Part shown: positions 1-7,533 of the stretch, one piece after another
Layout: each line of letters opens with the position of its first letter
Numbering within the stretch: the first letter of the stretch is position 1
Source: Pukyongia sp.
GTDB lineage: Bacteria; Bacteroidota; Bacteroidia; Flavobacteriales; Flavobacteriaceae
Reading direction: 5' to 3'
DNA length: 64,000 nucleotides
Assembly: GCA_030148705.1 (NCBI GenBank)
Contig: JASBSY010000014.1
Span: forward strand, 372,001 to 436,000
The notes under the pieces: generated by a model
The model's database searches: none
Seen by the model: the letters and a program-made list of their open reading frames with translations, nothing else
Told to the model about the DNA's origin: nothing
Position numbers and translations under genes: made by a program

Positions 1-432
1 ATCTTCCTCCAGCGTGACTTCAAAATTGGAGGCGATATGAAGATCTTTTGCAAAGGTGCGAATAAGTCTGTGATTAAAGCCATCTATGGTTTCAACGCTG
101 AAGCCGGCATAATTATGTAGAATATGATGTAGTATGGCCTCAGACTTAACAGCGATTTCTTCAAGACTCAGATCGCATTCCTTTGCCAGCTGTAACATGA
201 TAGCCGGGGGCTTAGACAAAGAGTCCGTTTTTGAAAATTCGGTGAGATGTCCGATGATTCGCTGTTTCATTTCGGCCACCGCCTTATTTGTAAAGGTTAT
301 TGCAAGCAGCGATTTATAGTAATCGTTGGAAGTGGCTTGCAGCAGCTGTTTTAAATACTCCCGAACCAGGGTGTAGGTTTTTCCGCTGCCCGCGGAAGCG
401 TTGTATAGTTGGAAAGCGGGTTTAGTGGACAA
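1..432 (-). CDS. UvrD/RecB-type helicase-nuclease, N-terminal part (truncated by window edge)
   Basis: Reading the minus strand from 432 gives an open frame that runs off the left edge, about 144 residues. It opens with a Walker A motif (NASAGSGKTYTL, residues 9-20) followed by the motif Ia region LLAITFTNKAVAEMKQRI, the standard start of superfamily 1 UvrD/AddA/RecB helicases. The protein should be an ATP-driven 3'-5' DNA translocase in double-strand break processing, but the nuclease part is outside the window. The frame has an in-frame stop (TGA) five codons before residue 1 and no ATG, so the start appears to be the TTG at 430-432. Divergent from sodA. Family call is firm; the exact subfamily (AddA-like is my guess) is not. 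Confidence 0.8.
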   Translation of the reverse strand, partial: MSTKPAFQLYNASAGSGKTYTLVREYLKQLLQATSNDYYKSLLAITFTNKAVAEMKQRIIGHLTEFSKTDSLSKPPAIMLQLAKECDLSLEEIAVKSEAILHHILHNYAGFSVETIDGFNHRLIRTFAKDLHIASNFEVTLEED

Positions 433-529
433 GCTTATAGTTTTTCACTAAATTAAATAAAGGAAATGGTTCTGGCGAACTATAATTTAAATCTATTCAG
501 GAATAAAAATCTTATAAATTCTATAACAG

Positions 530-557
530 TTTACAACTACAAGATTGGCTACCTTTG
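530..557 (+). promoter_or_regulatory. sodA promoter
   Basis: A perfect Bacteroidota -7 element TACCTTTG lies at 550-557, with a weak TTTAC -33-like element at 530-534. Transcription would begin near 563, leaving a leader of about 30 nt before the ATG at 594. This placement rules out the in-frame TTG at 555 as the start of sodA. Confidence 0.6.
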
Positions 558-593
558 AATATCAATAAAATAATAACCAAAAAACCACATATT

Positions 594-1202
594 ATGTCAT
601 TCGAACTTCCAAAACTTCCATACGCATATGATGCACTGGAACCTCATATCGATGCCAGAACGATGGAAATCCATCACGGAAAACACCATCAGGGCTATAC
701 AAACAATTTGAACGCCGCTATAGAAGGTACCGAAAACGAAGGTAAGACCATAGAAAACATCCTTATTAACCTGGACATGAAGAACAAGGCATTAAGGAAC
801 AATGGAGGGGGTTATTACAATCACAACCTCTTTTGGGAAATTATGTCTCCAAATGGAGGCGGTCAGCCGGAAGGTGAAGTAGCAGATGCTATTAAGTCGG
901 CATTTGGCAACTTTGAAGCGTTTAAGGAAGAGTTTTCCAATGCAGCGAAATCGCGTTTTGGTTCAGGATGGGCCTGGCTGTGCGTGCACAAGGGAGGAAG
1001 GGTAGAGATTTGTTCTTCTCCTAACCAGGACAACCCGCTCATGCCGGATGTAGGTTGTGGCGGAACGCCAATTTTAGGTCTTGATGTTTGGGAGCACGCC
1101 TATTACCTCAACTATCAGAACCGACGTCCCGATTACGTAAACGCATTTTTTAACGTGATCAATTGGGAAGAGGTAGCTGCGAGATATCAAAAGAATAAAT
1201 AA
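594..1202 (+). CDS. sodA: superoxide dismutase (Fe/Mn family)
   Basis: 202-residue cytoplasmic superoxide dismutase converting superoxide to oxygen and hydrogen peroxide. The four metal ligands are visible: His27 (EIHHGKHH), His77 (YYNHNLFW), Asp164 and His168 (LDVWEHAYY). N-terminal hairpin and C-terminal alpha/beta domains are both complete and the length is typical. The start is set at ATG 594 ([10 protein letters not shown]) because the promoter -7 element overlaps the more upstream TTG. Monocistronic: own promoter and a strong terminator at 1229-1261. Whether it prefers Mn or Fe cannot be decided by eye. Confidence 0.95.
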   Translation: MSFELPKLPYAYDALEPHIDARTMEIHHGKHHQGYTNNLNAAIEGTENEGKTIENILINLDMKNKALRNNGGGYYNHNLFWEIMSPNGGGQPEGEVADAIKSAFGNFEAFKEEFSNAAKSRFGSGWAWLCVHKGGRVEICSSPNQDNPLMPDVGCGGTPILGLDVWEHAYYLNYQNRRPDYVNAFFNVINWEEVAARYQKNK

Positions 1203-1228
1203 CAGCACGCAATATTTCAGATAATTGG

Positions 1229-1261
1229 CCGCTTATTTTTGTAAAATAAGCGGTCTTTTTA
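1229..1261 (+). terminator. intrinsic terminator of sodA
   Basis: An 11-bp stem (CCGCTTATTTT / AAAATAAGCGG) with a 3-nt loop is followed by TCTTTTT. It lies 26 bases after the sodA stop. Confidence 0.85.
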
Positions 1262-1420
1262 TTGCAGAATGGTGACCATTGAGAGGAAACACACATTGAT
1301 TCAATCGGAACCATTGGAATGATAACGGGGATTAAAGGCGGGCGTAATTTTGTCCTTCTAAGTGAGGAAAGTTGTATACTTGAATTGAAATTAATAGTTA
1401 GCAACAATTAAAACTGAAAT

Positions 1421-1849
1421 ATGAAAACTATAGTTTACATCGGAATTTTTGCATTAGTTGTTTCGTGTTCTAGTACGAAGCGAACAGTTCAAACCAAGTT
1501 GAAGAATAATCAAACTTTTGAATTAACAGAGATTTCGAATGACCCTACATATGGCTTTTCACAGAATAATCCGATTCAAGTTGGTGGGGTCGATAAAAAA
1601 GAAGGGCCGCTTAATGAAAGAAGATTTCTAAATGCTTTAGCTGGTCCAAATGGAGAAAGCATCTCATATTATAGAGCTGGAAGCTGCTGTCCGATTGAAA
1701 GTAAAAATGACCCTTTTGGTTTTGGCGCTGTTATGTTAGATAATTATCGTGTTACATGGGAGGGAGCCAGAGATACAATTTCGATTTACATTAATATGTA
1801 TGACTATGGAACTTTAAAAGCCCCGGTTGGATTTACCATAAAAGAATAG
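1421..1849 (+). CDS. small conserved flavobacterial lipoprotein
   Basis: 142 residues starting with a lipoprotein signal peptide (MKTIVYIGIFALVVSC, lipobox VVSC, Cys16). The mature part has the conserved stretch RFLNALAGPNGE and a vicinal CC (GSCCPIE), and ends in a short beta-rich region (IYINMYDYG). It resembles a family that databases often label 2-dehydro-3-deoxyphosphooctonate aldolase. Nothing here looks like a KDO-8-phosphate synthase barrel, so that name should not be copied. Function unknown; probably envelope-anchored. The gene is clearly more AT-rich than its neighbours, stands alone, and is bracketed by TAGCAACAA (1399-1407) and TAACAACAA (1854-1862), hinting at acquisition as a unit. 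Confidence 0.75.
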   Translation: MKTIVYIGIFALVVSCSSTKRTVQTKLKNNQTFELTEISNDPTYGFSQNNPIQVGGVDKKEGPLNERRFLNALAGPNGESISYYRAGSCCPIESKNDPFGFGAVMLDNYRVTWEGARDTISIYINMYDYGTLKAPVGFTIKE

Positions 1850-1944
1850 TTTCTAACAACAAGCAGCAAATAGGATTTAATAACTTGATTTTCAGAAATT
1901 TTGACGTTTTACATTAAAAAAACGGACTTTTTGCCTTATTTCTA

Positions 1945-2106
1945 TTGTTTTTAATTTTCGAATCCTTACGTGAGTTTATTGAAGAAGGCACACTATTAAT
2001 AGAAGATAAGTGGACATACATCGGGGCTATCTCGACAGGAATTTTATATATCATCCTCAAATATTTAAAAAAGTATACTTCGGTATTGAATGAGGTAGGT
2101 AGATAA
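1945..2106 (+). pseudogene. possible remnant of a small membrane protein gene
   Basis: An open frame from the stop codon at 1915-1917 to TAA at 2104-2106 encodes two hydrophobic segments around an acidic loop (ESLREFIEEGTLL; then YIGAISTGILYIILKYLKKY). There is no ATG; the only candidate start is TTG at 1945. Upstream of the 1915 stop the same frame continues with non-repetitive residues, which suits a decayed 5' end. I do not recognise the family. It could also be chance open sequence in an AT-rich gap. Confidence 0.3.
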
Positions 2107-2138
2107 TAATTGCATGCAGCACCAGTCAGGATAAATTT

Positions 2139-2867
2139 GATAAGGATAACGAGTATTCAAGGCGGATGTGATACGCCTCGCCACCCCGGAGATTTGGTGC
2201 AATAAAAAAAGGTGAACAAGAGTTCGAGAGAGTGGGATACGACTCGCTGTGAAGCAGTGAATATTAGTAAAGGGAACGAAAGTTTTGTATGAATTTGATA
2301 CAGCTCCTTACTGACCTCTCAGCATCCGGGTAATAAAACGTAAGGTGAACAAGTGTTTGGAGAAGAGGTGATACGGCTCGCTGCTCCGTCAACACCTTTG
2401 AGAGTTGGACATAAAGTGAACGAGTGTTCGAGAGGGTGGAAAGCGCCTTGCTGTGAAGCAGTGAATATTAGTAAAGGGAACGAAAGTTTTGTATGAATTT
2501 GATACAGCTCCTTACTGACCTCTCAGCATCCGGATAATAAAACATAAGGTGAACAAGTGTTGTGAAGGATGTGATACGACTGCTGCTCCGTCAACACCTT
2601 TGAGAGTTGGACATAAAGTGAACAAGTGTTCGAGAGGGGGTGATACGACTCGCTGTGAAGCAGTGAATATTAGTAAAGGGAACGAAAGTTTTGTATGAAT
2701 TTGATACAGCTCCTTACTGACCTCTCAGCATCCGGGTAATAAAACATAAGGTGAACAAGTGTTTGGAGAAGAGGTGATACGGCTCGCTGCTATCGCAGCT
2801 CGCCACCCCGGAGATTTGGTGCAATAAAAAAAGGTGAACAAGAGTTCACCTTTTTTTGCCCCAAATC
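2139..2867. repeat. repeat array 1: nested imperfect repeats with a ~203-bp tandem period
   Basis: Three near-identical long copies start at 2249, 2453 and 2655 (GTGAAGCAGTGAATATTAG...), giving a period of 204 then 202 bp. Inside each period are shorter related modules that share a head of the form GTGAACAAGTGTTCGAG...GTG..ATACG.CTCGCTG followed by different bodies. The right end closes in a long hairpin: GATTTGG at 2813-2819 pairs with CCAAATC at 2861-2867, an A-run (2826-2832) with a T-run (2851-2857), and GGTGAAC with GTTCACC around a 4-nt loop. No protein frame is conserved through it. Array 2 (3185-3750) uses the same modules. Confidence 0.85.
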
Positions 2868-2899
2868 TACCATGAACTTAACCTACTTATGCTATGGTA
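2826..2899 (-). ncRNA. candidate small RNA gene, copy 1, at the end of repeat array 1
   Basis: Read on the minus strand: a consensus -7 element TATATTTG (2905-2912) is followed after 5-6 bases by a putative RNA of about 74 nt. The RNA begins with a 5' hairpin whose arms are TACCAT and ATGGTA (2894-2899 / 2868-2873). A GATTTGGGGC linker and an A-run follow, then a 7-bp terminator hairpin GGTGAAC/GTTCACC with a U-tract (plus-strand A-run 2826-2832). The block 2868-2899 is identical to 3751-3782 in copy 2. A clear -33 element is missing. Expression is inferred, not shown. It may or may not match a known Rfam flavobacterial motif. Confidence 0.5.
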
Positions 2900-2912
2900 T
2901 AATTCAAATATA

Positions 2913-3184
2913 TGTGAATAATAATTTTGAAATTGTAAATTTTAGACCAAGCACCTGTTTTTTCGTTGAAAAGACAAATTTATTAGGAATATCCCTCAAT
3001 TTTAGTAGTATATGGTAATAAATGTAGGAGTTTTTTATGATTTTTACTGAAATATTCGCAAAGATTCTTAGCTGAAATAACCTTATCCGATACATTTTGT
3101 AATCAATTTATTATACCAGCCGAATGTAGCGCACTTTCCAAACTGGGATAACATCTTATCCCCAATTTTGTATTAATGATAAAA
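2913..3184. other. AT-rich spacer between the two repeat arrays
   Basis: No credible coding frame. The only structure noted is a 7-bp inverted repeat GGGATAA/TTATCCC with a 4-nt loop at 3145-3162, just before array 2. Confidence 0.5.
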
Positions 3185-3750
3185 TGGTGAGCCGGTGTTC
3201 GAAAGGGTATGATACGTCGATTACGGCAGCTGGTTTTCGAGTGAGTGGGAAACGCCTCGTTACGAGACCATGGAGAATAGTGACGGCATTGAGAGTTTTC
3301 TGTGAATGTGACACACCTCGCTACTGATCTGTCTGCACAGAAAGAGAATAATAGAATATCATAAAATGAACAAGTGGTCTGAAGGATGTGATACGGCTGT
3401 TGCTTTGCCAACACCCTTGGGAGTTGGACATAAAGAGAACAAGTGTTCGAGTGAGTGGGAAACTTTGGTTGCAGCACCTGGGGAAAAAGATAAATGAGTG
3501 AACGAGAGCGTGTGATATTGGTTGCAGCCTCCCCAGGAGAGTGAAGTAAAAAAGATGAACAAGTGTTTGAGAGGGTGGGATACGGCTCGCTGCTGTCGCA
3601 GCTTGCCACCCCGGAGATTTGGGCCAAAAAAAAAAGTGAACAAGTGTTCGAGTGAGTGGGAAACGCCTCGCTGCTGTCGCAGCTCACCACCCCGGAGATT
3701 TGGGCCAAAAAAAAAGGTGAACAAGTGTTCACCTTTTTTGCCCCAAATCT
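3185..3750. repeat. repeat array 2: degenerate units ending in two exact 81-bp repeats
   Basis: Units recognisable by the head GTGAACAAGTGTTCGAG recur along the segment. The last ones start (TGAAC) at 3556, 3637 and 3718, exactly 81 bp apart. Each carries an inner hairpin GCTGC-TGTC-GCAGC and ends CCCCGGAGATTTGGGCC plus an A-run. Leftward units diverge, each with its own small palindrome (for example CTCCCCAGGAG at 3530-3540). The array closes in a hairpin formed by the end of the last unit and CCCCAAATC (3741-3749). Because 81 is a multiple of 3, long minus-strand frames run through it; they are judged artefacts. Confidence 0.85.
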
Positions 3751-3782
3751 TACCATGAACTTAACCTACTTATGCTATGGTA
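3707..3782 (-). ncRNA. candidate small RNA gene, copy 2, between repeat array 2 and purF
   Basis: Same module as copy 1 on the minus strand: -7 element TATATTTG (3788-3795), 5' hairpin arms TACCAT/ATGGTA (3777-3782 / 3751-3756), linker AAGATTTGGGGC, then terminator hairpin GGTGAAC-loop-GTTCACC (3716-3733) with a nine-U tract (plus-strand A-run 3707-3715). The predicted RNA is about 76 nt. It sits about 115 bases beyond the purF stop, on the purF strand, so read-through from purF is possible. The 32-base conserved block is identical in both copies although the flanking arrays differ, which suggests selection or recent copying. Confidence 0.5.
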
Positions 3783-3899
3783 TAGCGCAAATATAGACGA
3801 TAATCCGACAAATTAATAAGCCTTTTCCTACTTTTAGATGAAGTCCTCGAATCTTCGTTGAACAGCACTTTTTTTGAGAAAAGATGTATGGAGGAATTG

Positions 3900-5798
3900 T
3901 TAATAAGCCCGCTCCGGATTCCCTTCGTAAAAGTGAACGTAAGCCCTGTTCACAACTTTTCTACCTCCATCGGTAGGATAGTTGCCGGTAAAATACCAGT
4001 CGCCGAGATTCTTCGGACAAGCCTTGTGAAGGTCGTTTACAGACTGAAATATCAATTTAACTTCGGCACCTATACTTTCATCACTTATAATAGTCGCAAT
4101 CTTATTAGATATTTCCTCGTCTGTAAACGGATCGTATAATTCCTTCACATGATTTATTACTTCCGAACTTTCCTGTGTAAGCGCCTTTTTGGCCTTTTTA
4201 TATATCTTTTCCAGAATATCTTCCGTTCCGCGCTCTTTGTGTAATTGCAACGCAGCCTGAAAAGCGACCAGATCTTCCAGCCTCGCCATGTCAATTCCGT
4301 AACAATCCGGATACCGTATTTGTGGTGCTGAAGACACTACAATGATCTGCTTAGGATGCAGTCGGTCAAGCATTTTTAAGATACTCTTCTTTAAAGTAGT
4401 ACCTCGCACTATACTGTCATCGATTATTACCAGGTTGTCATTAGGCCTAACAACGCCATAGGTAACGTCGTATACATGAGCAACCAGGTCATCTCTACTA
4501 CTATCCTCGGTAATAAACGTGCGAAGCTTAACGTCTTTTATCGCAATTTTCTCGGTGCGTATCTTATGGGCCTGGATTTCTTCCAGTCGCTCGTTGGTCA
4601 ATCCGGCACCTTCTTTTAAAATGGCCTCGTTCTTTTGTTTATTCAGTTCGTTCTGCGCCGCGTCGAGCATTCCATAAAAAGAAGTTTCAGCGGTATTGGG
4701 AATAAACGAGAAGACAGTATTTTCGGTATCCCTGTTAATCGCGTCCAACACCCTCGGCATTACCAGTCTGCCTAATTCTTTTCGTTCCTGGTATATTTCA
4801 GTATCACTTCCCCGTGAAAAGTAAATTCGTTCGAAAGAACAGGATTTTCGCTCCAGAGGTTGGAGGATTTGCTTTTCTGAAAACTCCCCGTTCTTCTTAA
4901 TGATTACGGCATGCCCGGGGCTGATCTCGTGAATATCCTCGAAAGGAACGTTAAATACTGTTTGAATGGCCGGCCTCTCTGAAGCAATCACTATCACTTC
5001 ATCGTCTTTGTAGTAATAGGCCGGTCTTATCCCGGCCGGGTCGCGCAGCACAAACGAATCTCCATGGCCCAGTAAACCCGCCATGGCATAACCACCGTCC
5101 CAGTCCCTCGCCGACTTTTTCAGGATCTTTGCAATATTCAGTTTTTCAGCTATATAGGGGGAAGCTTCCATTTTATTCATCCCATTGGCTTTGGCCTTCT
5201 TATACAGTTTTCTTACAGCATCGTCCAGAAAATGTCCTATTTTTTCCATCACTGTAATCGTATCGGCTTTTTCCTTGGGATGCATCCCCAGCTTGATCAA
5301 ATTACTGAACAGCTCGGTGGTATTGGTCATATTGAAATTCCCCGCAATGATGAGGTTTCTGTGCATCCAGTTATTCTGCCGGAGGAAGGGGTGCACATTT
5401 TCTACGCTGTTAATGCCAAAGGTTCCGTACCTCACATGGCCTAAGTAGAGCTCACCAATGTAAGGGATGTGTTTCTTTTGTGCGCTAACATCTTCTATGT
5501 ATTCGGGATGGCTCTCGAACTCGAGGTTTATACGCTCGTTGATCTGAGCGAAGATATCCTGAATGGGCTGAGCCGCGTTACTCCGAATTCGACTGATGTA
5601 TCGTTCGCCGGGTGAAACATCCAACTTGATGCTGGCAAAACCGGCACCGTCCTGCCCGCGGTTATGCTGCTTTTCCATCATCAGGTACATTTTATTCACC
5701 CCGTAGAAAGCAGTGCCGTACTTGTCCTTGTAGTAGTCCAGCGGTTTTAACAGCCGTATCATTGCGATACCACACTCGTGTTTTAAAGCGTCACTCAT
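3900..5798 (-). CDS. purF: amidophosphoribosyltransferase-like glutamine PRPP amidotransferase, long form
   Basis: 632 residues, about 130 longer than classical PurF. Residues 1-8 are a short propeptide before the N-terminal nucleophile Cys9 (HECGIAM) of the class II glutaminase domain, with RGQDGAG (48-54) and the GNFNMTN loop (153-159). The phosphoribosyltransferase domain carries the PRPP-binding motif DDSIVRGTT (460-468). Expected reaction: glutamine plus PRPP to phosphoribosylamine, first step of purine synthesis. Extra length sits mainly at about 85-115, 200-225 and 375-415 and at the C-terminus. Bacteroidota often also encode a ~500-residue PurF; whether this genome does is not visible. 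Last gene of the purN-rnhA-pfkB-purF strand. Confidence 0.85.
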   Translation of the reverse strand: MSDALKHECGIAMIRLLKPLDYYKDKYGTAFYGVNKMYLMMEKQHNRGQDGAGFASIKLDVSPGERYISRIRSNAAQPIQDIFAQINERINLEFESHPEYIEDVSAQKKHIPYIGELYLGHVRYGTFGINSVENVHPFLRQNNWMHRNLIIAGNFNMTNTTELFSNLIKLGMHPKEKADTITVMEKIGHFLDDAVRKLYKKAKANGMNKMEASPYIAEKLNIAKILKKSARDWDGGYAMAGLLGHGDSFVLRDPAGIRPAYYYKDDEVIVIASERPAIQTVFNVPFEDIHEISPGHAVIIKKNGEFSEKQILQPLERKSCSFERIYFSRGSDTEIYQERKELGRLVMPRVLDAINRDTENTVFSFIPNTAETSFYGMLDAAQNELNKQKNEAILKEGAGLTNERLEEIQAHKIRTEKIAIKDVKLRTFITEDSSRDDLVAHVYDVTYGVVRPNDNLVIIDDSIVRGTTLKKSILKMLDRLHPKQIIVVSSAPQIRYPDCYGIDMARLEDLVAFQAALQLHKERGTEDILEKIYKKAKKALTQESSEVINHVKELYDPFTDEEISNKIATIISDESIGAEVKLIFQSVNDLHKACPKNLGDWYFTGNYPTDGGRKVVNRAYVHFYEGNPERAY

Positions 5799-5850
5799 GA
5801 TCTGCAGTAAAGGTTAAGTCTAAAGCGCCCCGATTCCTCAGGGCGTGTAT

Positions 5851-6774
5851 TTAAGTTAATTCAATGTCAAATTGTGTGAGCTGCTGGAATTGCCGAAGCC
5901 TTTTCCTTACCTCGGGCGCCTGAAGATCGACTAACCTTTCGGTTCCAAATCGTTCAACACAGAATGATGCCAGCGCCGCTCCGTAGATAATTGCATTCTT
6001 CATGTTCTCATAGCTGTAATCACCCGTTTTCGCAAGGTAACCTGTAAATCCACCCGCAAAAGTGTCTCCGGCCCCCGTAGGATCGAACACCTCTTCAAGC
6101 GGTAATGCCGGTGCGAAAAACACGTCATTCTGATGAAACAACAGCGCTCCGTGTTCCCCTTTTTTAATCACGACGAATCGCGGCCCTTTCTTCATTATCT
6201 CCCGCGCGGCAACAACTAATGAATATTCCCCTGTAAGTTGCCTTGCTTCCTCATCGTTAATAGTTATTACATCCACTTCTGCAATTACCTCCAAGAGTTC
6301 TTTCAGCGTATTATCCATCCAAAAGTTCATGGTGTCGAGCACGATGAGCTTGGGGTTAGACATCTGCCTGATCACACTAAGCTGCACCAACGGATGCAAA
6401 TTACCAAGCATCACAACTTCGGCGTCTGTATAATTTGGAGGGACCTTAGGATCGAAGTTTTCCAAAACATTCAGTTCGGTAACCAGTGTATCCCTGGAAT
6501 TCATGTCGTTGCGGTACTTTCCACTCCAGAAAAATGTCTTACCCTCCTGAATAATTTCCAGTCCGTCTACATTCATTCCCTTTGCCCTGAACATATCGAT
6601 ATATTGCTGCGGAAAATCACCCCCAACTACCGAAACTATGGCGCCATCGGCTTCAAATTGTGAGGCCGCAAGTCCGATATAGGTAGCAGCACCCCCCAGG
6701 ATTTTATCTGTTTTTCCAAAAGGTGTCTCAATGGCGTCGAAAGCAACAGTTCCAACGATAACTAATTTACTCAT
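5851..6774 (-). CDS. PfkB-family sugar/nucleoside kinase
   Basis: 307-residue ribokinase-fold kinase. The N-terminal glycine-rich GGAATYIGLAAS and the C-terminal PfkB signature EVFDPTGAGDTFAGGF, with Asp of GAGD as catalytic base, are both present. It should phosphorylate a sugar or nucleoside with ATP; the substrate cannot be read from the sequence. The start is ATG 6774 (MSKLVIVG): a promoter (-33 TTG, -7 TATCTTTG at 6797-6804) overlaps the upstream part of the open frame, so that part cannot be translated from this mRNA. purF follows after 52 bases, probably co-transcribed, which suggests a nucleoside or ribose-phosphate role (inference). Confidence 0.85.
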   Translation of the reverse strand: MSKLVIVGTVAFDAIETPFGKTDKILGGAATYIGLAASQFEADGAIVSVVGGDFPQQYIDMFRAKGMNVDGLEIIQEGKTFFWSGKYRNDMNSRDTLVTELNVLENFDPKVPPNYTDAEVVMLGNLHPLVQLSVIRQMSNPKLIVLDTMNFWMDNTLKELLEVIAEVDVITINDEEARQLTGEYSLVVAAREIMKKGPRFVVIKKGEHGALLFHQNDVFFAPALPLEEVFDPTGAGDTFAGGFTGYLAKTGDYSYENMKNAIIYGAALASFCVERFGTERLVDLQAPEVRKRLRQFQQLTQFDIELT

Positions 6775-6796
6775 AAAGGGTGTTTCAACGAAAGTG

Positions 6797-6828
6797 CAAA
6801 GATATGTATTTGGCTTCGATACGACAAC
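6797..6828 (-). promoter_or_regulatory. promoter of pfkB-like gene and purF
   Basis: On the minus strand a -7 element TATCTTTG (6797-6804) lies 20 bp from a TTG (6825-6827), the canonical Bacteroidota spacing. The leader before ATG 6774 would be about 17 nt. Confidence 0.7.
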
Positions 6829-6891
6829 TGCTTGAGCCACCATAATTGTCGGTAAATAACCGGGAATTGACAGGATTAATTTCGGACCTTT

Positions 6892-7533
6892 TTATTTTCG
6901 GCCAAAATCTGCCGGTATCTCCCCCCAGGCCTTTGTCTCCCATTTAGCGATCTTGGTTTTATACGAATTTGTCTTTAACCAGGATTCTGCTCTTGCAATC
7001 AGGTCGAAGAGGGGTGCATTCTTAGAGGTTCTCTTGAGCTTGGTATTGCATTTCTTCTTCTTCACCCACCCCATTGCAATTCGGCTGTCGCTGTAAATAA
7101 GGCGATCGCTTTTAATTTTTTTCAGATATGCGAGCCCGTGAACCAGGGCCAAAAATTCTCCAACATTATTTGTTCCCTGTTGAAAGGGTCCCTGGTGGAA
7201 TAACTGCTTATGGGTTTGGGTATCGACCCCCCGGTATTCCATTTTACCGGGGTTGCCGCTGGAAGCCGCATCTACCGATATGGAGTACAGGTCGGGTTCG
7301 CCTATCTTTTTCAGATCTGCCTCGGATAGCTGTCTCTTCTTCTTACCACCCCGCCCTTTGTACTCGGAATACTCACTGTTATAGGCTTTTTTTGCTTCGG
7401 AAAAAGTATCGAAGGACATATACTGGGCTCCTTTCACTCCTTTGATGGAAAGCTGACATTCCTCCCAGCTTCCGAAGATACCTGCCGGGTTTCCATACCA
7501 GACTACGTAGAATTTTTCCTTCTTTTTAGCCAT
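6892..7533 (-). CDS. rnhA: ribonuclease H1 with N-terminal viroplasmin domain
   Basis: 213 residues. Residues 5-50 form the caulimovirus viroplasmin-like hybrid-binding domain (FYVVWYGNPAGIFGSWEEC). A basic linker follows (GRGGKKKRQ) and then an RNase H1 domain from about 80. The catalytic acids appear in order: Asp88 (SVDAASSGNPG), Glu126 (VGEFLAL), Asp149 (YSDSR) and Asp209 near the C-terminus (PADFGRK). It degrades RNA in RNA-DNA hybrids. Overlaps the end of purN by 8 bases, so translation is likely coupled. The two-domain eukaryote-like layout is common in Bacteroidota. Confidence 0.9.
   Translation of the reverse strand: MAKKKEKFYVVWYGNPAGIFGSWEECQLSIKGVKGAQYMSFDTFSEAKKAYNSEYSEYKGRGGKKKRQLSEADLKKIGEPDLYSISVDAASSGNPGKMEYRGVDTQTHKQLFHQGPFQQGTNNVGEFLALVHGLAYLKKIKSDRLIYSDSRIAMGWVKKKKCNTKLKRTSKNAPLFDLIARAESWLKTNSYKTKIAKWETKAWGEIPADFGRK

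Noticed and set aside
555-593. N-terminal extension of superoxide dismutase from TTG 555
   Set aside because: The -7 promoter element (550-557) overlaps that codon and the family's N-terminus begins at ATG 594.
1159-1407. 82-residue minus-strand frame after sodA
   Set aside because: It overlaps the sodA 3' end and terminator, with no family resemblance or promoter.
2139-3750. CRISPR array
   Set aside because: Units are long (81 or ~203 bp), diverge gradually, have no unique spacers of constant length, and no cas genes are nearby.
2139-3750. Integron attC array
   Set aside because: No gene cassettes lie between units, no integrase is in the window, and the palindromes do not show the R'/R'' core pattern clearly.
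3103-3756. Long minus-strand reading frames of 217 and 121 residues, and a plus-strand one of 78, through repeat array 2
   Set aside because: They arise because the 81-bp unit is a multiple of three. The repeated peptides are Cys/Ser/Phe-rich, unlike other proteins here, and the frame is broken in array 1 by a one-base difference, so coding is not conserved.
5823-5846. Terminator between the pfkB-like gene and purF
   Set aside because: There is a short GC-rich hairpin (CGCCC...GGGCG) but no T-run on the transcribed strand, so read-through into purF is expected.
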